DNA of 64,000 nucleotides from Klebsiella sp. WP3-W18-ESBL-02 (GTDB lineage: Bacteria; Pseudomonadota; Gammaproteobacteria; Enterobacterales; Enterobacteriaceae): the NCBI RefSeq assembly GCF_014168815.1, contig NZ_AP021972.1, positions 2,356,001 to 2,420,000 of the forward strand. Reading direction: 5' to 3'. Positions 25,298 to 33,764 of this stretch are shown piece by piece (positions within the stretch are counted from its first letter, which is position 1; every line of letters begins with the position of its first letter). The translations under genes and the position numbers were made by a program. A model generated the notes under the pieces. The model worked only from the letters and a program-made list of their open reading frames with translations, was not told the DNA's origin and searched no databases.

Positions 25298-27544
25298 TTA
25301 ATCCTCGTTAACGGCCTGAGCGGCTTTCCGGGCTTGAACACGGGCAATAGCAGCGGCAACGGCGGCTTTGCGTGGGTCGTCATTGGCGGCAGCTTCGCTG
25401 ACGTCCTGTTGGGCGGCTTTGCGCGCTTTAGCCCGGGCAATCGCGGCTTCAACCGCGGCTTTACGTGGGTCGACGGCGTCGCTGACGGTTTCAGCAGGCG
25501 CCGCTTCCGGCTGCTGGGCGGCTTTGCGCGCTTTGGCTCGGGCAATCGCGGCTTCAACCGCGGTTTTGCGCGGGTCGACGGCGTCGCTGACGGTTTCGGC
25601 AGGCGCCGCTTCCGGCTGCTGGGCGGCTTTGCGCGCTTTGGCCCGGGCAATCGCGGCTTCAACCGCGGCTTTGCGCGGGTCGACGGCGTCGCTGACGGTT
25701 TCGGCAGGCGCCGCTTCCGGCTGCTGGGCGGTTTTGCGCGCTTTGGCTCGGGCAATTGCGGCTTCAACCGCGGCTTTACGCGGGTCGACGGTATCGTTGA
25801 CGCTTTCGGCCGATGCTGCTTCCGGCAGCGGGTCCTGCGCTTTACGCGCTTTCGCGCGTGCAATAGCAGCCTCAACGGCGGCCTTGCGTGGATCTGACGC
25901 TTCACTCGCATTCAGGCGTTTTTCCGCCTGGGCAGCGCGCGCCTGCGCTTTACGCGCTTCACGCGCGGCGGCTACGGCGCTGTTGTCCGGTAGCGCACCG
26001 GACTGAATGATAATCGGCTGCGTTGCCTGCTGTTGTTTTTCCCGCACGCGCGCCAGGGCTGCGTGGATAGCATCCTGATCTTTAGCGGCAGGCTGAACGG
26101 CGGCTTTCTTATGACGCTCTTCACGAGCAATTTTCTCTCGTTCGAGACGTTGCTGGCGGGCTTCGAAACGAGCTTTCGCTTCCGCAGCGCGCTGCTCTTC
26201 CTGGCGAATCGCGTGAATTTCTGCTTTTTCCTGACGGAAATACTGCACCAGTGGAATGCTGCTTGGGCACACCCAGGCGCAGGCGCCGCACTCGATACAA
26301 TCCGAGAGATTGTGCGCCGTCGCTTTATCGTGCTGTTGACCTTTACTGAACCAGTAAAGCTGTTGTGGCAGCAGGTCGGCCGGGCAGGCGTCGGCACAGG
26401 CGCTACAGCGAATGCAGCCCTTTTCTTCTTCCGGTTCACCCATTTCAGACGGGGATGGCGCTAGCAGGCAGTTGGTGATTTTGACTACCGGCACATCGAG
26501 CCAGGGTAGGGTAAAGCCCATCAGCGGGCCGCCCATAATCACCATTTGATCGCTGACGGGGCAGAAACCCGCGTGGCTAAGCAAATGTTTCACCGGCGTG
26601 CCGAGACGCGCCCACACGTTGCCTGGCATGCTGATCGATTCACCGGTCAGGGTGACGACGCGTTCGGTCAACGGCTCGCCGTCAATAACGGCACGCTTGA
26701 CCGCGTAGGCCGTACCCACGTTTTGCATCAGTACGCCAATATCCGACGAGCGGCCACCGTGGGGCACCTGTTTACCGGTCAGAATCTGCGTCAGCTGCTT
26801 CGCACCGCCGGACGGGTATTTCGTCGGGATGACGCGCAGGCTGATACCGTGGCAGCCTGCCAGCACCGCACGCATCATCGAAATGGCCTGCGGTTTATTG
26901 TCCTCAATGCCAATCAGCACCTGCTGCGGCTGCAGGATGTGCGCCAGGATCTGAATACCTTCAACAATCTGCGCCGCGCAGTCCTGCATCAGGCGATCGT
27001 CTGCGGTGATATACGGTTCGCATTCTGCGGCGTTAATGATCAGTGTATCAATTTTGTCACCGCCGCCGCGCAGCTTGTTACCCGTCGGGAAACCCGCGCC
27101 GCCTAAGCCGGCGACGCCAAACTGATGAATACGCTCAATCAACGCTTCGCGGCTGCGGTTTTTGTAGTCGTTCCAGCCATCGCGGGCGATCCAGCGGTCC
27201 TCACCATCGGCATCAATGATGACGCTCATTTCCGGCAGGGCGGACGGATGGGCGGTGGCGTGCGGCTCAATGGCCACCACCGTCCCGGAGGTCGGCGCGT
27301 GTACGGGGAGCATACGGCCCCAGCCGCGGGTAAGCGGCTGGCCGCGCAGCACGCGATCGCCGGGCTGCACGCACAGTTCACCTTCGGCGCCAATGTGCTG
27401 CTTCAGAGGAATCACAAAACGCTGGGCGAGCGGAATCTGACGCAGCGGCGTACCGTTAGACTGCGTTTTCATTTCGGGCGGGTGAATGCCACCGTCGAAA
27501 TCCCAGATTTTGTCTTTTCTGAAGGCGGAGAATAGCTTAAGCAT
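25298..27544 (-). CDS. rsxC: RsxC, NADH-side Fe-S subunit with long C-terminal repeats
   Basis: A 748-residue membrane-associated subunit of the Rsx complex that accepts electrons from NADH. The N-terminal part has the NuoF-like GLGGAGFPTGNKL flavin/NADH motif (about residues 148-160). Two [4Fe-4S] ferredoxin motifs follow: CIRCSACADACP and CIECGACAWVCP. The C-terminal third is a Lys/Ala/Glu-rich helical extension of six tandem repeats, each starting DPRK(A/T)AV and mostly 35 residues. E. coli RsxC has a similar tail with different repeat content. The first codons overlap the end of rsxB. Confidence 0.95.
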   Translation of the reverse strand: MLKLFSAFRKDKIWDFDGGIHPPEMKTQSNGTPLRQIPLAQRFVIPLKQHIGAEGELCVQPGDRVLRGQPLTRGWGRMLPVHAPTSGTVVAIEPHATAHPSALPEMSVIIDADGEDRWIARDGWNDYKNRSREALIERIHQFGVAGLGGAGFPTGNKLRGGGDKIDTLIINAAECEPYITADDRLMQDCAAQIVEGIQILAHILQPQQVLIGIEDNKPQAISMMRAVLAGCHGISLRVIPTKYPSGGAKQLTQILTGKQVPHGGRSSDIGVLMQNVGTAYAVKRAVIDGEPLTERVVTLTGESISMPGNVWARLGTPVKHLLSHAGFCPVSDQMVIMGGPLMGFTLPWLDVPVVKITNCLLAPSPSEMGEPEEEKGCIRCSACADACPADLLPQQLYWFSKGQQHDKATAHNLSDCIECGACAWVCPSSIPLVQYFRQEKAEIHAIRQEEQRAAEAKARFEARQQRLEREKIAREERHKKAAVQPAAKDQDAIHAALARVREKQQQATQPIIIQSGALPDNSAVAAAREARKAQARAAQAEKRLNASEASDPRKAAVEAAIARAKARKAQDPLPEAASAESVNDTVDPRKAAVEAAIARAKARKTAQQPEAAPAETVSDAVDPRKAAVEAAIARAKARKAAQQPEAAPAETVSDAVDPRKTAVEAAIARAKARKAAQQPEAAPAETVSDAVDPRKAAVEAAIARAKARKAAQQDVSEAAANDDPRKAAVAAAIARVQARKAAQAVNED
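25374..25896 (-). repeat. Tandem repeats inside rsxC
   Basis: The unit encoding DPRKAAVEAAIARAKARK and a linker recurs six times. Anchors (the reverse of the DPR codons) lie near 25374, 25467, 25572, 25677, 25782 and 25890. The central spacings are exactly 105 bp; the outer ones are 93 and 108 bp. The central copies are almost identical at DNA level, which suggests recent copy-number change by recombination. Confidence 0.9.
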
Positions 27545-28112
27545 GGTGTTCCACAGGAATAATTCGTACCGGGATCGTTTGCAGGTCCCATTTCCAGCTT
27601 TCGGTGGTCGTCTCTACCGGGCGCAGCGTAATACACTGCGTCGGGCACGGTGCCACGCACAGATTACAGCCGGTACACAGATCGCTCACGACCGTATGCA
27701 TGGCGCGGGTGGCGCCAATAATGGCGTCAACCGGGCAGGCCTGGATGCATTTGGTGCAGCCGATGCAGTTATCTTCATCAATCACTGCCAGCATGCGGGC
27801 CGGCTCGGGGGCCGCATCGTCGCCGTCAATCGGCTGTGGGTCTACGTTCAGCAGGGCAGCGATTTTCAGCATAACGGCTTCGCCTCCGGGGGCGCAGCAG
27901 TTGATTTTTTCACCGTTGCTGACCGCTTCGGCGTACGGGCGGCAGCCGGGATAACCGCATTGCCCACATTGGCTTTGCGGCAGCAGTTCATCAATTTTTT
28001 CTACGACCGGGTCGTCTTCAACGGCAAAACGGCGCGAGGCGTACCCGAGAATGACGCCAAAAATCAGCCCGAGCAGGCTGATCGCAGCGACAGCAATCCA
28101 GAAGGTCATCAT
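27537..28112 (-). CDS. rsxB: RsxB, ferredoxin-type subunit
   Basis: A 191-residue Fe-S protein of the RnfB family with one N-terminal membrane helix. It has a CGQCGYPGC cluster motif (about residues 49-57) and two ferredoxin [4Fe-4S] motifs, CIGCTKCIQACP and CTGCNLCVAPCP. It passes electrons between membrane subunits. The start overlaps the rsxA stop. Confidence 0.96.
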   Translation of the reverse strand: MMTFWIAVAAISLLGLIFGVILGYASRRFAVEDDPVVEKIDELLPQSQCGQCGYPGCRPYAEAVSNGEKINCCAPGGEAVMLKIAALLNVDPQPIDGDDAAPEPARMLAVIDEDNCIGCTKCIQACPVDAIIGATRAMHTVVSDLCTGCNLCVAPCPTQCITLRPVETTTESWKWDLQTIPVRIIPVEHHA

Positions 28113-28693
28113 TACAACTTCACCAACCCACTAAAGCCCATAAAGGCCAACGACATTAAACCTGCGGTAATTAGTGCAATGGCGTTGCCGCGGAACGGGG
28201 CCGGCACGTCGGACACCACCAGACGTTCGCGAATCGATGCGAACAGCACCATCACCAGCGAAAAACCGACGGCGGCGGAGAAACCGTACAGCGCGGATTG
28301 CAGGAAGTTGTGGCCAAGGTTGATATTCAACAGCGCCACGCCCAACACGGCGCAGTTGGTCGTGATAAGCGGCAGGAAAATCCCCAGCAGGCGATACAGC
28401 GCGGGGCTGGTTTTCCGCACGACCATCTCGGTGAACTGGACAACCACGGCGATGACCAGAATAAAGGCCAGCGTGCGCAGGTAGACTAAATCCAGCGGAA
28501 TAAGAATCCAGGTATCGATAAGCCAGGCGCAGATCGAGGCGAGCGTCATGACGAAGGTTGTCGCCAGCCCCATTCCCATTGCGGTTTCCAGTTTTTTGGA
28601 AACGCCCATAAACGGGCACAGCCCAAGGAACTTCACCAGGACGAAGTTATTTACCAGAACTGTACCGATAAAGAGCAATAAATAGTCAGTCAT
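28112..28693 (-). CDS. rsxA: RsxA, SoxR-reducing complex membrane subunit
   Basis: A 193-residue inner-membrane protein of the RnfA/NqrE family with about six helices (MTDYLLLFIGTVLVNNFVLV at the N terminus, GLCPFMGVSKKLETAMGMG). It is the first gene of rsxABCDGE-nth. The start at 28693 gives the E. coli length; the frame extends nine codons upstream without homology. ydgK lies 78 bp upstream on the same strand. Confidence 0.96.
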   Translation of the reverse strand: MTDYLLLFIGTVLVNNFVLVKFLGLCPFMGVSKKLETAMGMGLATTFVMTLASICAWLIDTWILIPLDLVYLRTLAFILVIAVVVQFTEMVVRKTSPALYRLLGIFLPLITTNCAVLGVALLNINLGHNFLQSALYGFSAAVGFSLVMVLFASIRERLVVSDVPAPFRGNAIALITAGLMSLAFMGFSGLVKL

Positions 28694-28770
28694 CATTCGA
28701 CCTGTAACAAAAAAAGCCACCTATTATCTGACAAAGCGCGTCGGGCGACAACAGGGTAACAGTGGGGTTA

Positions 28771-29211
28771 TTACGCACGCGTAAACGTACGCTTTACCCG
28801 CTGGGAACGTTTGAAGTAGGGCACGATTAGCGCCGCCGCTAACAGCGGAAGCAGAAGCTGGCGCACGGCCAGGTCGTCAGAGATCGGCGAAAACGCGAAC
28901 GCTTTAACCGCCAGCAGTACGCCAACCATCAGCCAGATAATGTAGTGTTTAGGAACGTTGCGGCGGCGTTTGAAGAAGGCAATGGTCAGCCACAGCGTGT
29001 AATACCACATGGCAATAAACGACAGGAACGACGCGGCTAATAGCAGCATGTTACTGCCGCCCATTTCTTTTACCAATGCCAGAGTGTGCGGCGTCAGCAG
29101 GACGTAACCAAATTTAGCCAGGGTGATGGTGATGCTCAACAGCTGCACGAGCAGCCAGGCCAGCGGGCCAAGTAACCATCCGCCAATACGTTCTGCAGAA
29201 TTATCCGACAT
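28771..29211 (-). CDS. ydgK: YdgK, DUF2569 inner-membrane protein
   Basis: A 146-residue membrane protein with four hydrophobic segments (about 12-38, 53-76, 86-106 and 112-130), matching the DUF2569 family. Position between cnu and rsxA is the same as in E. coli. Function is unknown. GGGAG precedes the ATG at a good distance. It may be co-transcribed with rsx. Confidence 0.9.
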   Translation of the reverse strand: MSDNSAERIGGWLLGPLAWLLVQLLSITITLAKFGYVLLTPHTLALVKEMGGSNMLLLAASFLSFIAMWYYTLWLTIAFFKRRRNVPKHYIIWLMVGVLLAVKAFAFSPISDDLAVRQLLLPLLAAALIVPYFKRSQRVKRTFTRA

Positions 29212-29295
29212 TGTGTCTCCCGAAAATCAGCGCCAGTGTTGCATGGAAAAATACAGGTCGAGGAGTATAAGCAACTGGCGCTGAGGAAAAAACTA

Positions 29296-29511
29296 TTATT
29301 GCACGAATCGCCAAACGTTCTTTGGCACCTGGCCCACATCGTACAAACGACCACCGGAAACCAGCTCCGCGCGACGATGATCGGCGGCGCGATACATATT
29401 GATCAATTCTTCGTTACTGGTGAGGGAATAGTTAAGGTGGTCATAAAGTTTTTCAAGATTGTCCAGCGAACTGACTTTGCGGAACTTTAATAAATAATCC
29501 AGAACGGTCAT
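29296..29511 (-). CDS. cnu: Cnu (YdgT), Hha-family H-NS partner
   Basis: A 71-residue Hha/YmoA-family protein that binds H-NS and StpA and helps silence horizontally acquired genes; it was also found as an oriC-binding protein. The sequence MTVLDYLLKFRKVSSLDNLE, LYDHLNYSL and the conserved MYRAADHRRAELVSGGRLYD segment are diagnostic. It lies upstream of ydgK as in E. coli. The next gene upstream here is an inserted GH1 enzyme rather than blr. Confidence 0.96.
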   Translation of the reverse strand: MTVLDYLLKFRKVSSLDNLEKLYDHLNYSLTSNEELINMYRAADHRRAELVSGGRLYDVGQVPKNVWRFVQ

Positions 29512-29760
29512 TTGAGGGCATCCATTATAATGTTAAGGCACACCGCACGTCATTTCCGCCGGAGACGGGCAGAATACGCGACGGTTAATGCGGCATTGAT
29601 AGCCAATGTTGTTAATCGACATCCATTTTTAGCGAGGGTTGCGCGCATCTGGCTCACCCTCTATAGGATATTCTTAATTATTTGGCTAATAGGAATGAAT
29701 TACAATAACAGAAAATGTGCTTATTGATTTCGCGCCAGAATTAATGCGTTTTTATGCAAT

Positions 29761-29782
29761 CAGGGCGCCGATTGACGCCCTG
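29761..29782 (-). other. Hairpin after the GH1 gene
   Basis: CAGGGCG and CGCCCTG pair around an 8-base loop just past the stop codon. There is no good T run, so termination would be weak. Confidence 0.4.
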
Positions 29783-29799
29783 TAGAGAGAAGGTTGAGG

Positions 29800-31170
29800 T
29801 TACCGCTGTTCGCCGCGGCTGGCGATCACATCTTTGTACCAGAAGAAGCTTTTCTTACGCTTACGCGCCAGGTTCTGCTGGTGGTCGACATAGACAAAGC
29901 CATACTGCTTTTTATAACCGTTCAGCCAGCTCAGCAAATCGATAAACGACCATGGATAATACCCGCGCACGTCGGCGCCTTGTTCAATGGCGGTTTCCAG
30001 CGCATCAATATGTACGCGCAGGAAGTCGATGCGAGGATCGTCGACCACTTCTCCGTCGATAATCGGGTCAACCGCGCCCAGGCCGTTTTCGGTGATATAC
30101 ATCGGAATATCGCCGTAGCGCGCCTTGATCATCATAATGCCGTCGGTCAGCCCCTGTGGCCAGATTTCCCAGCCCCATTCGGTATAGACGCTCTGTGGAT
30201 TGCGCACGAAATAGAAAAGCCCCTCGACGCCCTGTTCACCGCTGACTTTTTCTGCTGGTGGCTGTGAAGAGACGGTTTCGCGGCGGTAATAGTTCAGGCC
30301 GATAAAATCGCAGCGGTTATTGCGCAGCAGGTCATCATCGCCCGGCGCGAAGCGCGGTACTCCCCAAAGGGCCTGGGACTGTGCCAGCAGTTCGGCAGGA
30401 TAGCAGCCCTTTAATACCGGGTCGTAGAACCAGTGGGTGTGAATCGCGTCGGCTAACTCGCTGGCAGCCATGTCTTCTGCGCTTTGCGTCAGCGGAGAGT
30501 GGGGCTGCAGCACGTTAACGAAGCCGATTTCGCCGTTAATTTGCATGCCGCAGAACGCTTTCACGGCCATGGCATGGGCAATAAATACGTGATGACAGGC
30601 CTGAATAGCGCGCGCCGGATTACGCACGGACGGCGGATGGCTGCCGGTAATATAACCATGCCCGATAAAAACGATGGTTTCATTAAAGGTGGCCCATTTT
30701 TGCACCCGCGAACCAAAGCGGGAATAGCACAGCCGCGCGTACTCTTCGAACGCCTCAGCGGTGGAGCGTGCTTCCCAGCCGCCCTCGTCCTGCAACGCCT
30801 GCGGCAGATCCCAGTGGTAGAGCGTAATCATTGGCTCAATACCGTGGGCCAGCAGGTCGTCTATCAGATCGCTGTAGAACTTCACTCCGGCTTCGTTGAT
30901 GGTGCCGCGCCCTTCAGGCAGCAGGCGAGGCCATGAAATGGAAAAACGGTAGCTCTGAAGCCCCATTTCGGCCATGAGCTTTACGTCTTCTTTAACGCGG
31001 TGGTAGTGATCGACGGCGATATCGCCGTTGGTACCCTGATAGGTCGTTCCCGGCTGGTGGGAAAACACATCCCAGATCGACGGACCTTTGCCGTCTTCAT
31101 TATACGCACCTTCCACCTGGTACGCCGCCGTAGCAGCACCCCAGAGAAAATGTTGGGGAAAAGCGGACAT
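29800..31170 (-). CDS. GH1 6-phospho-beta-glucosidase
   Basis: A 456-residue glycoside hydrolase family 1 enzyme, predicted to cleave phosphorylated aryl- or cello-type beta-glucosides in the cytoplasm. Visible features are FLWGAATAAYQVEGAYNEDGKG at the N terminus, acid/base Glu164 in TFNET and nucleophile Glu361 in YITENG. The SW...GYKKQYGF segment has Ser414, Lys420/421 and Tyr423 where phospho-specific members bind the 6-phosphate. The usual TFNEP motif has Thr in place of Pro. No PTS permease is adjacent. A strong AAGGAG site precedes the ATG, and a double LacI-type operator overlaps its promoter. The gene is inserted between cnu and blr relative to E. coli. Confidence 0.88.
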   Translation of the reverse strand: MSAFPQHFLWGAATAAYQVEGAYNEDGKGPSIWDVFSHQPGTTYQGTNGDIAVDHYHRVKEDVKLMAEMGLQSYRFSISWPRLLPEGRGTINEAGVKFYSDLIDDLLAHGIEPMITLYHWDLPQALQDEGGWEARSTAEAFEEYARLCYSRFGSRVQKWATFNETIVFIGHGYITGSHPPSVRNPARAIQACHHVFIAHAMAVKAFCGMQINGEIGFVNVLQPHSPLTQSAEDMAASELADAIHTHWFYDPVLKGCYPAELLAQSQALWGVPRFAPGDDDLLRNNRCDFIGLNYYRRETVSSQPPAEKVSGEQGVEGLFYFVRNPQSVYTEWGWEIWPQGLTDGIMMIKARYGDIPMYITENGLGAVDPIIDGEVVDDPRIDFLRVHIDALETAIEQGADVRGYYPWSFIDLLSWLNGYKKQYGFVYVDHQQNLARKRKKSFFWYKDVIASRGEQR

Positions 31171-31178
31171 ACAACACT

Positions 31179-31197
31179 CCTTATCTGTGTGATAAGG
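31179..31197 (-). promoter_or_regulatory. Hairpin covering the GH1 gene ribosome-binding site
   Basis: CCTTATC and GATAAGG form a 7-bp stem with a 5-base loop. On the mRNA the 3' arm contains AAGG of the AAGGAG ribosome-binding site, so folding could limit translation. Confidence 0.45.
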
Positions 31198-31199
31198 CG

Positions 31200-31228
31200 A
31201 GTGTAAAGTGAGTGAATATCATCTGCAA
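31200..31228 (-). promoter_or_regulatory. Promoter of the GH1 gene
   Basis: On the minus strand, TTGCAG (31228-31223) and TACACT (31205-31200) are separated by 17 bp. The -35 element lies inside the inverted-repeat operator. Confidence 0.65.
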
Positions 31229-31250
31229 CCGGTTTCAGAAACCGGTTGCA
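31224..31250. promoter_or_regulatory. Double LacI-family (AscG-like) operator
   Basis: TGCAACCGGTTT and its perfect complement AAACCGGTTGCA flank CAG. The 27 bp contain two adjoining 14-bp sites: TGCAACCGGTTTCA, one base from the AscG site TGAAACCGGTTTCA, and AGAAACCGGTTGCA. It overlaps the -35 element of the GH1 promoter, as expected for repression. Confidence 0.7.
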
Positions 31251-31287
31251 TCTATGCGATCCGAATCACTTTTTTCCCACGATGGGC

Positions 31288-31437
31288 TTATTTTTTCTGC
31301 AGCGAGACGGTGGCGGTAGCGGCGGGCTCCGGTGACTTGTAATCGTCGATATGGTGCGCAATAAACAACAGCAGAACGGAAAAACCGAGAACAACCCAAC
31401 CAATTAATTCAACAATACGAGACAATACAGAATTCAT
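31288..31437 (-). CDS. blr: Blr-like small membrane protein
   Basis: A 49-residue protein beginning MNSVLSRIVELIGWVVLGFS, with one hydrophobic helix followed by HHIDDYKSPEP and a polar tail ending LQKK. It matches E. coli Blr (41 residues; ELTGWIVL, HIDNYQPPE), a divisome-associated small membrane protein linked to beta-lactam sensitivity and osmotic stress. Position next to ydgJ is also the E. coli one. It is eight residues longer than the E. coli protein, four at the N terminus and the rest in the tail. The ribosome-binding site is weak. Confidence 0.85.
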   Translation of the reverse strand: MNSVLSRIVELIGWVVLGFSVLLLFIAHHIDDYKSPEPAATATVSLQKK

Positions 31438-31674
31438 GAAATTTATTTAACAATCCATTGAGAAGTAACGCCAGACCAGGATATTAGCGCGCTCATGCCA
31501 CAACGCAAGTTTTCAGCGGGATCGATTCCACGGGCGTTGTTTTTTTAATCGATTCTCGGGGAGGCAAGCCATAATGTTATTAAAGTGTTGTGCATTATCG
31601 CCAGATGAGGTCAAATAAGAAATCGATTACAAAATCAAAATGCCCCCTTAAACTTCACCAGTGAGGCTGCAAAT

Positions 31675-32715
31675 ATGAGTGACTCAATCCGCGTTGGACT
31701 CGTGGGCTATGGCTATGCCAGTAAAACGTTTCATGCGCCGCTCATCTGCGGCACGCCGGGGATGACGCTGGCGGCTGTCTCAAGCAGCGATGCCGGTAAG
31801 GTTCACGCAGATTGGCCTACGGTCAGCGTGGTCTCCGATCCTCAGGCGCTGTTCCACGACCCCAGCATTGATCTGGTCGTGATTCCTACGCCTAACGATA
31901 CGCACTATCCGTTGGCGAAAGCGGCGCTGGAGGCAGGGAAAAACGTCGTGGTCGACAAACCCTTCACAGTGACACTGTCACAGGCTCGCGAGCTGGATGC
32001 GCTGGCAAAGCAGCAGGGCAAGCTGCTGTCGGTATTTCATAACCGCCGCTGGGACAGCGATTTTCTGACGGTGAAAGCGCTGATCAATGAAGGTAAGCTC
32101 GGTGACGTCACTTACTTTGAGTCGCACTTTGACCGCTATCGTCCGCAGGTGCGCGCGCGCTGGCGCGAGCAGGCCGGGCTCGGTAGCGGTATCTGGTACG
32201 ATTTGGGCCCTCATCTGCTGGATCAGGCGGTCAATCTGTTTGGCCTGCCGCACAGCCTGTATGTCGATCTCGGTCAGCTGCGCCCGGGTGCGCAGGCCAC
32301 CGACTACTTTCATGCCGTATTGACCTGGCCGCAGCGTCGCGTGGTGCTGCACGGCACGCTGCTGGCGGCGGCGGAAACGGCGCGCTACATCGTACATGGC
32401 TCGCAGGCCAGTTATGTGAAATTTGGCCTCGATCCGCAGGAAGATAGGCTGAAAAGCGGCGAACGTCTGCCGCAGGCCGACTGGGGCTATGATATGCGAG
32501 ACGGTATCCTGACGACGGTTGACGGGGAAACGCGGGTAGAAGAGAACTGGCTGACGCTGCCGGGTAACTATCCGGCATACTACGCGGGCATTCGTGATGC
32601 GCTTAACGGAATCGGCGAAAACCCGGTACCGGCGGGCCAGGCGATTCAGATTATGGAGCTGATTGAGCTGGGTATCGAATCGGCGAAACATCGCGCGGCG
32701 CTGGCGCTGGTCTAA
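31675..32715 (+). CDS. ydgJ: YdgJ, Gfo/Idh/MocA-family oxidoreductase
   Basis: A 346-residue NAD(P)-dependent oxidoreductase. The N-terminal Rossmann fold starts VGLVGYGYASKTFHAPLI, and the family motif VVDKPF (normally EKP) lies at about residues 92-97. The C-terminal domain has GSGIWYDLGPHLLDQAVNLFG with conserved Asp and His. Length and position near add match E. coli YdgJ. The substrate is unknown, probably a sugar or cyclitol. Confidence 0.93.
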   Translation: MSDSIRVGLVGYGYASKTFHAPLICGTPGMTLAAVSSSDAGKVHADWPTVSVVSDPQALFHDPSIDLVVIPTPNDTHYPLAKAALEAGKNVVVDKPFTVTLSQARELDALAKQQGKLLSVFHNRRWDSDFLTVKALINEGKLGDVTYFESHFDRYRPQVRARWREQAGLGSGIWYDLGPHLLDQAVNLFGLPHSLYVDLGQLRPGAQATDYFHAVLTWPQRRVVLHGTLLAAAETARYIVHGSQASYVKFGLDPQEDRLKSGERLPQADWGYDMRDGILTTVDGETRVEENWLTLPGNYPAYYAGIRDALNGIGENPVPAGQAIQIMELIELGIESAKHRAALALV

Positions 32716-32732
32716 CGAAACGGTAATAAAGA

Positions 32733-32756
32733 CCCCGGCAGCGGCGGCTGCCGGGG
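32733..32756 (-). terminator. Terminator of add
   Basis: CCCCGGCAG and CTGCCGGGG form a 9-bp stem with a 6-base loop. The minus strand continues TCTTTATT, just after the add stop. Confidence 0.7.
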
Positions 32757-32762
32757 AGCAGG

Positions 32763-33764
32763 TTATCCGCGCTGGACGCGGGCGATCAGCGCCTGCTTTT
32801 CTGCCGCAGAGAGGAACGCCATCTCCAGCCCGTTAATCTGCGCCTGACGGATTTGTGCAGCCGTGAGGCCTGCCGCCGGTGCCGCCACGCGGTATTCGTG
32901 CTGGATATCAATGCCCTGTACCGCCGGGTCGTCCGTATTCAGACTGGCCAGCACGCCATGCTCGAGGAACGTTTTCAGCGGATGCTGCGCCAACGACGGT
33001 ACGGTGCTGGTCTGGATATTGGAGGTCAGACAGGATTCGATGCCGATACCTTTTTCCGCAAGGAAATCCATCAGCGCCGGATCCTGAACCGCTTTGACGC
33101 CATGACCGATACGCTCGGCGCCTAAATCGCGAATCGCCTGCCAGATGCTTTCCGGGCCGGCAGCTTCGCCCGCGTGCACGGTAATATGCCAGCCTGCATC
33201 GCGTGCGCGGCTGAAGTGTTCCAGGAACAGATGCCCCGGGAAACCGAGCTCATCGCCGGCCAGATCGAGGGCGGTAATACCGTCGCGGTGCGCCAGCAGG
33301 GCGTTCAGCTCTTCTTCACAGGCGGCTTCGCCAAAGGTGCGACTCATAATGCCAATCAGGCGCGCATCAACGTTAAACGCGCGACAGCCTTCTTTCACCC
33401 CGGCAATCACCGCTTCAACCACACCGTCAACCGGCAAACCGTGGTTCATTGCCATATAACGCGGGGAAAAACGTAGCTCAACGTAGTGCAGGCCATTACG
33501 CGCAGCGTCTTCTACGTTCTCGTACGCGACGCGGCGGCAGGCGTCTAATGATGCCAGAACCTTCACGCCCCAATCGAGCTTGCTGAGGAAACTCACCAGA
33601 TCGGGTTCATTGCTGGTGACCTGAACGTGCGGCAGCAGCGCGTCGAGCGTAGACGCAGGCAGCGTCAGATTGTACTGGCGGCCGAGATCAAGAATGGTTT
33701 GGGCGCGAATGTTTCCGTCGAGATGGCGGTGAACGTCAGTTAGGGGCAGGTTGGTATCAATCAT
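32763..33764 (-). CDS. add: Adenosine deaminase
   Basis: A 333-residue zinc enzyme that deaminates adenosine and deoxyadenosine to inosine derivatives in purine salvage. Metal and catalytic motifs are DVHRHLDGN (two His ligands near residues 12 and 14), HAGEAAGPESIW (His and Glu), ERIGHG (His), and SLNTDDPAVQG (Asp pair). Length and context (ydgJ-add-malY) match E. coli. Confidence 0.97.
   Translation of the reverse strand: MIDTNLPLTDVHRHLDGNIRAQTILDLGRQYNLTLPASTLDALLPHVQVTSNEPDLVSFLSKLDWGVKVLASLDACRRVAYENVEDAARNGLHYVELRFSPRYMAMNHGLPVDGVVEAVIAGVKEGCRAFNVDARLIGIMSRTFGEAACEEELNALLAHRDGITALDLAGDELGFPGHLFLEHFSRARDAGWHITVHAGEAAGPESIWQAIRDLGAERIGHGVKAVQDPALMDFLAEKGIGIESCLTSNIQTSTVPSLAQHPLKTFLEHGVLASLNTDDPAVQGIDIQHEYRVAAPAAGLTAAQIRQAQINGLEMAFLSAAEKQALIARVQRG

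Noticed and set aside
25374..25896. Possible CRISPR or minisatellite from the regular 105-bp spacing
   Set aside because: The repeats are coding, contiguous and in frame, with no unique spacers.
25234..26006. Repetitive open frames on both strands over the rsxC tail
   Set aside because: Their repeats are by-products of the 105-bp repeats; only the rsxC frame continues a known protein.
29512..29727. 71-codon open frame upstream of cnu on the plus strand
   Set aside because: No ribosome-binding site or recognised homologue; it covers the cnu promoter region.
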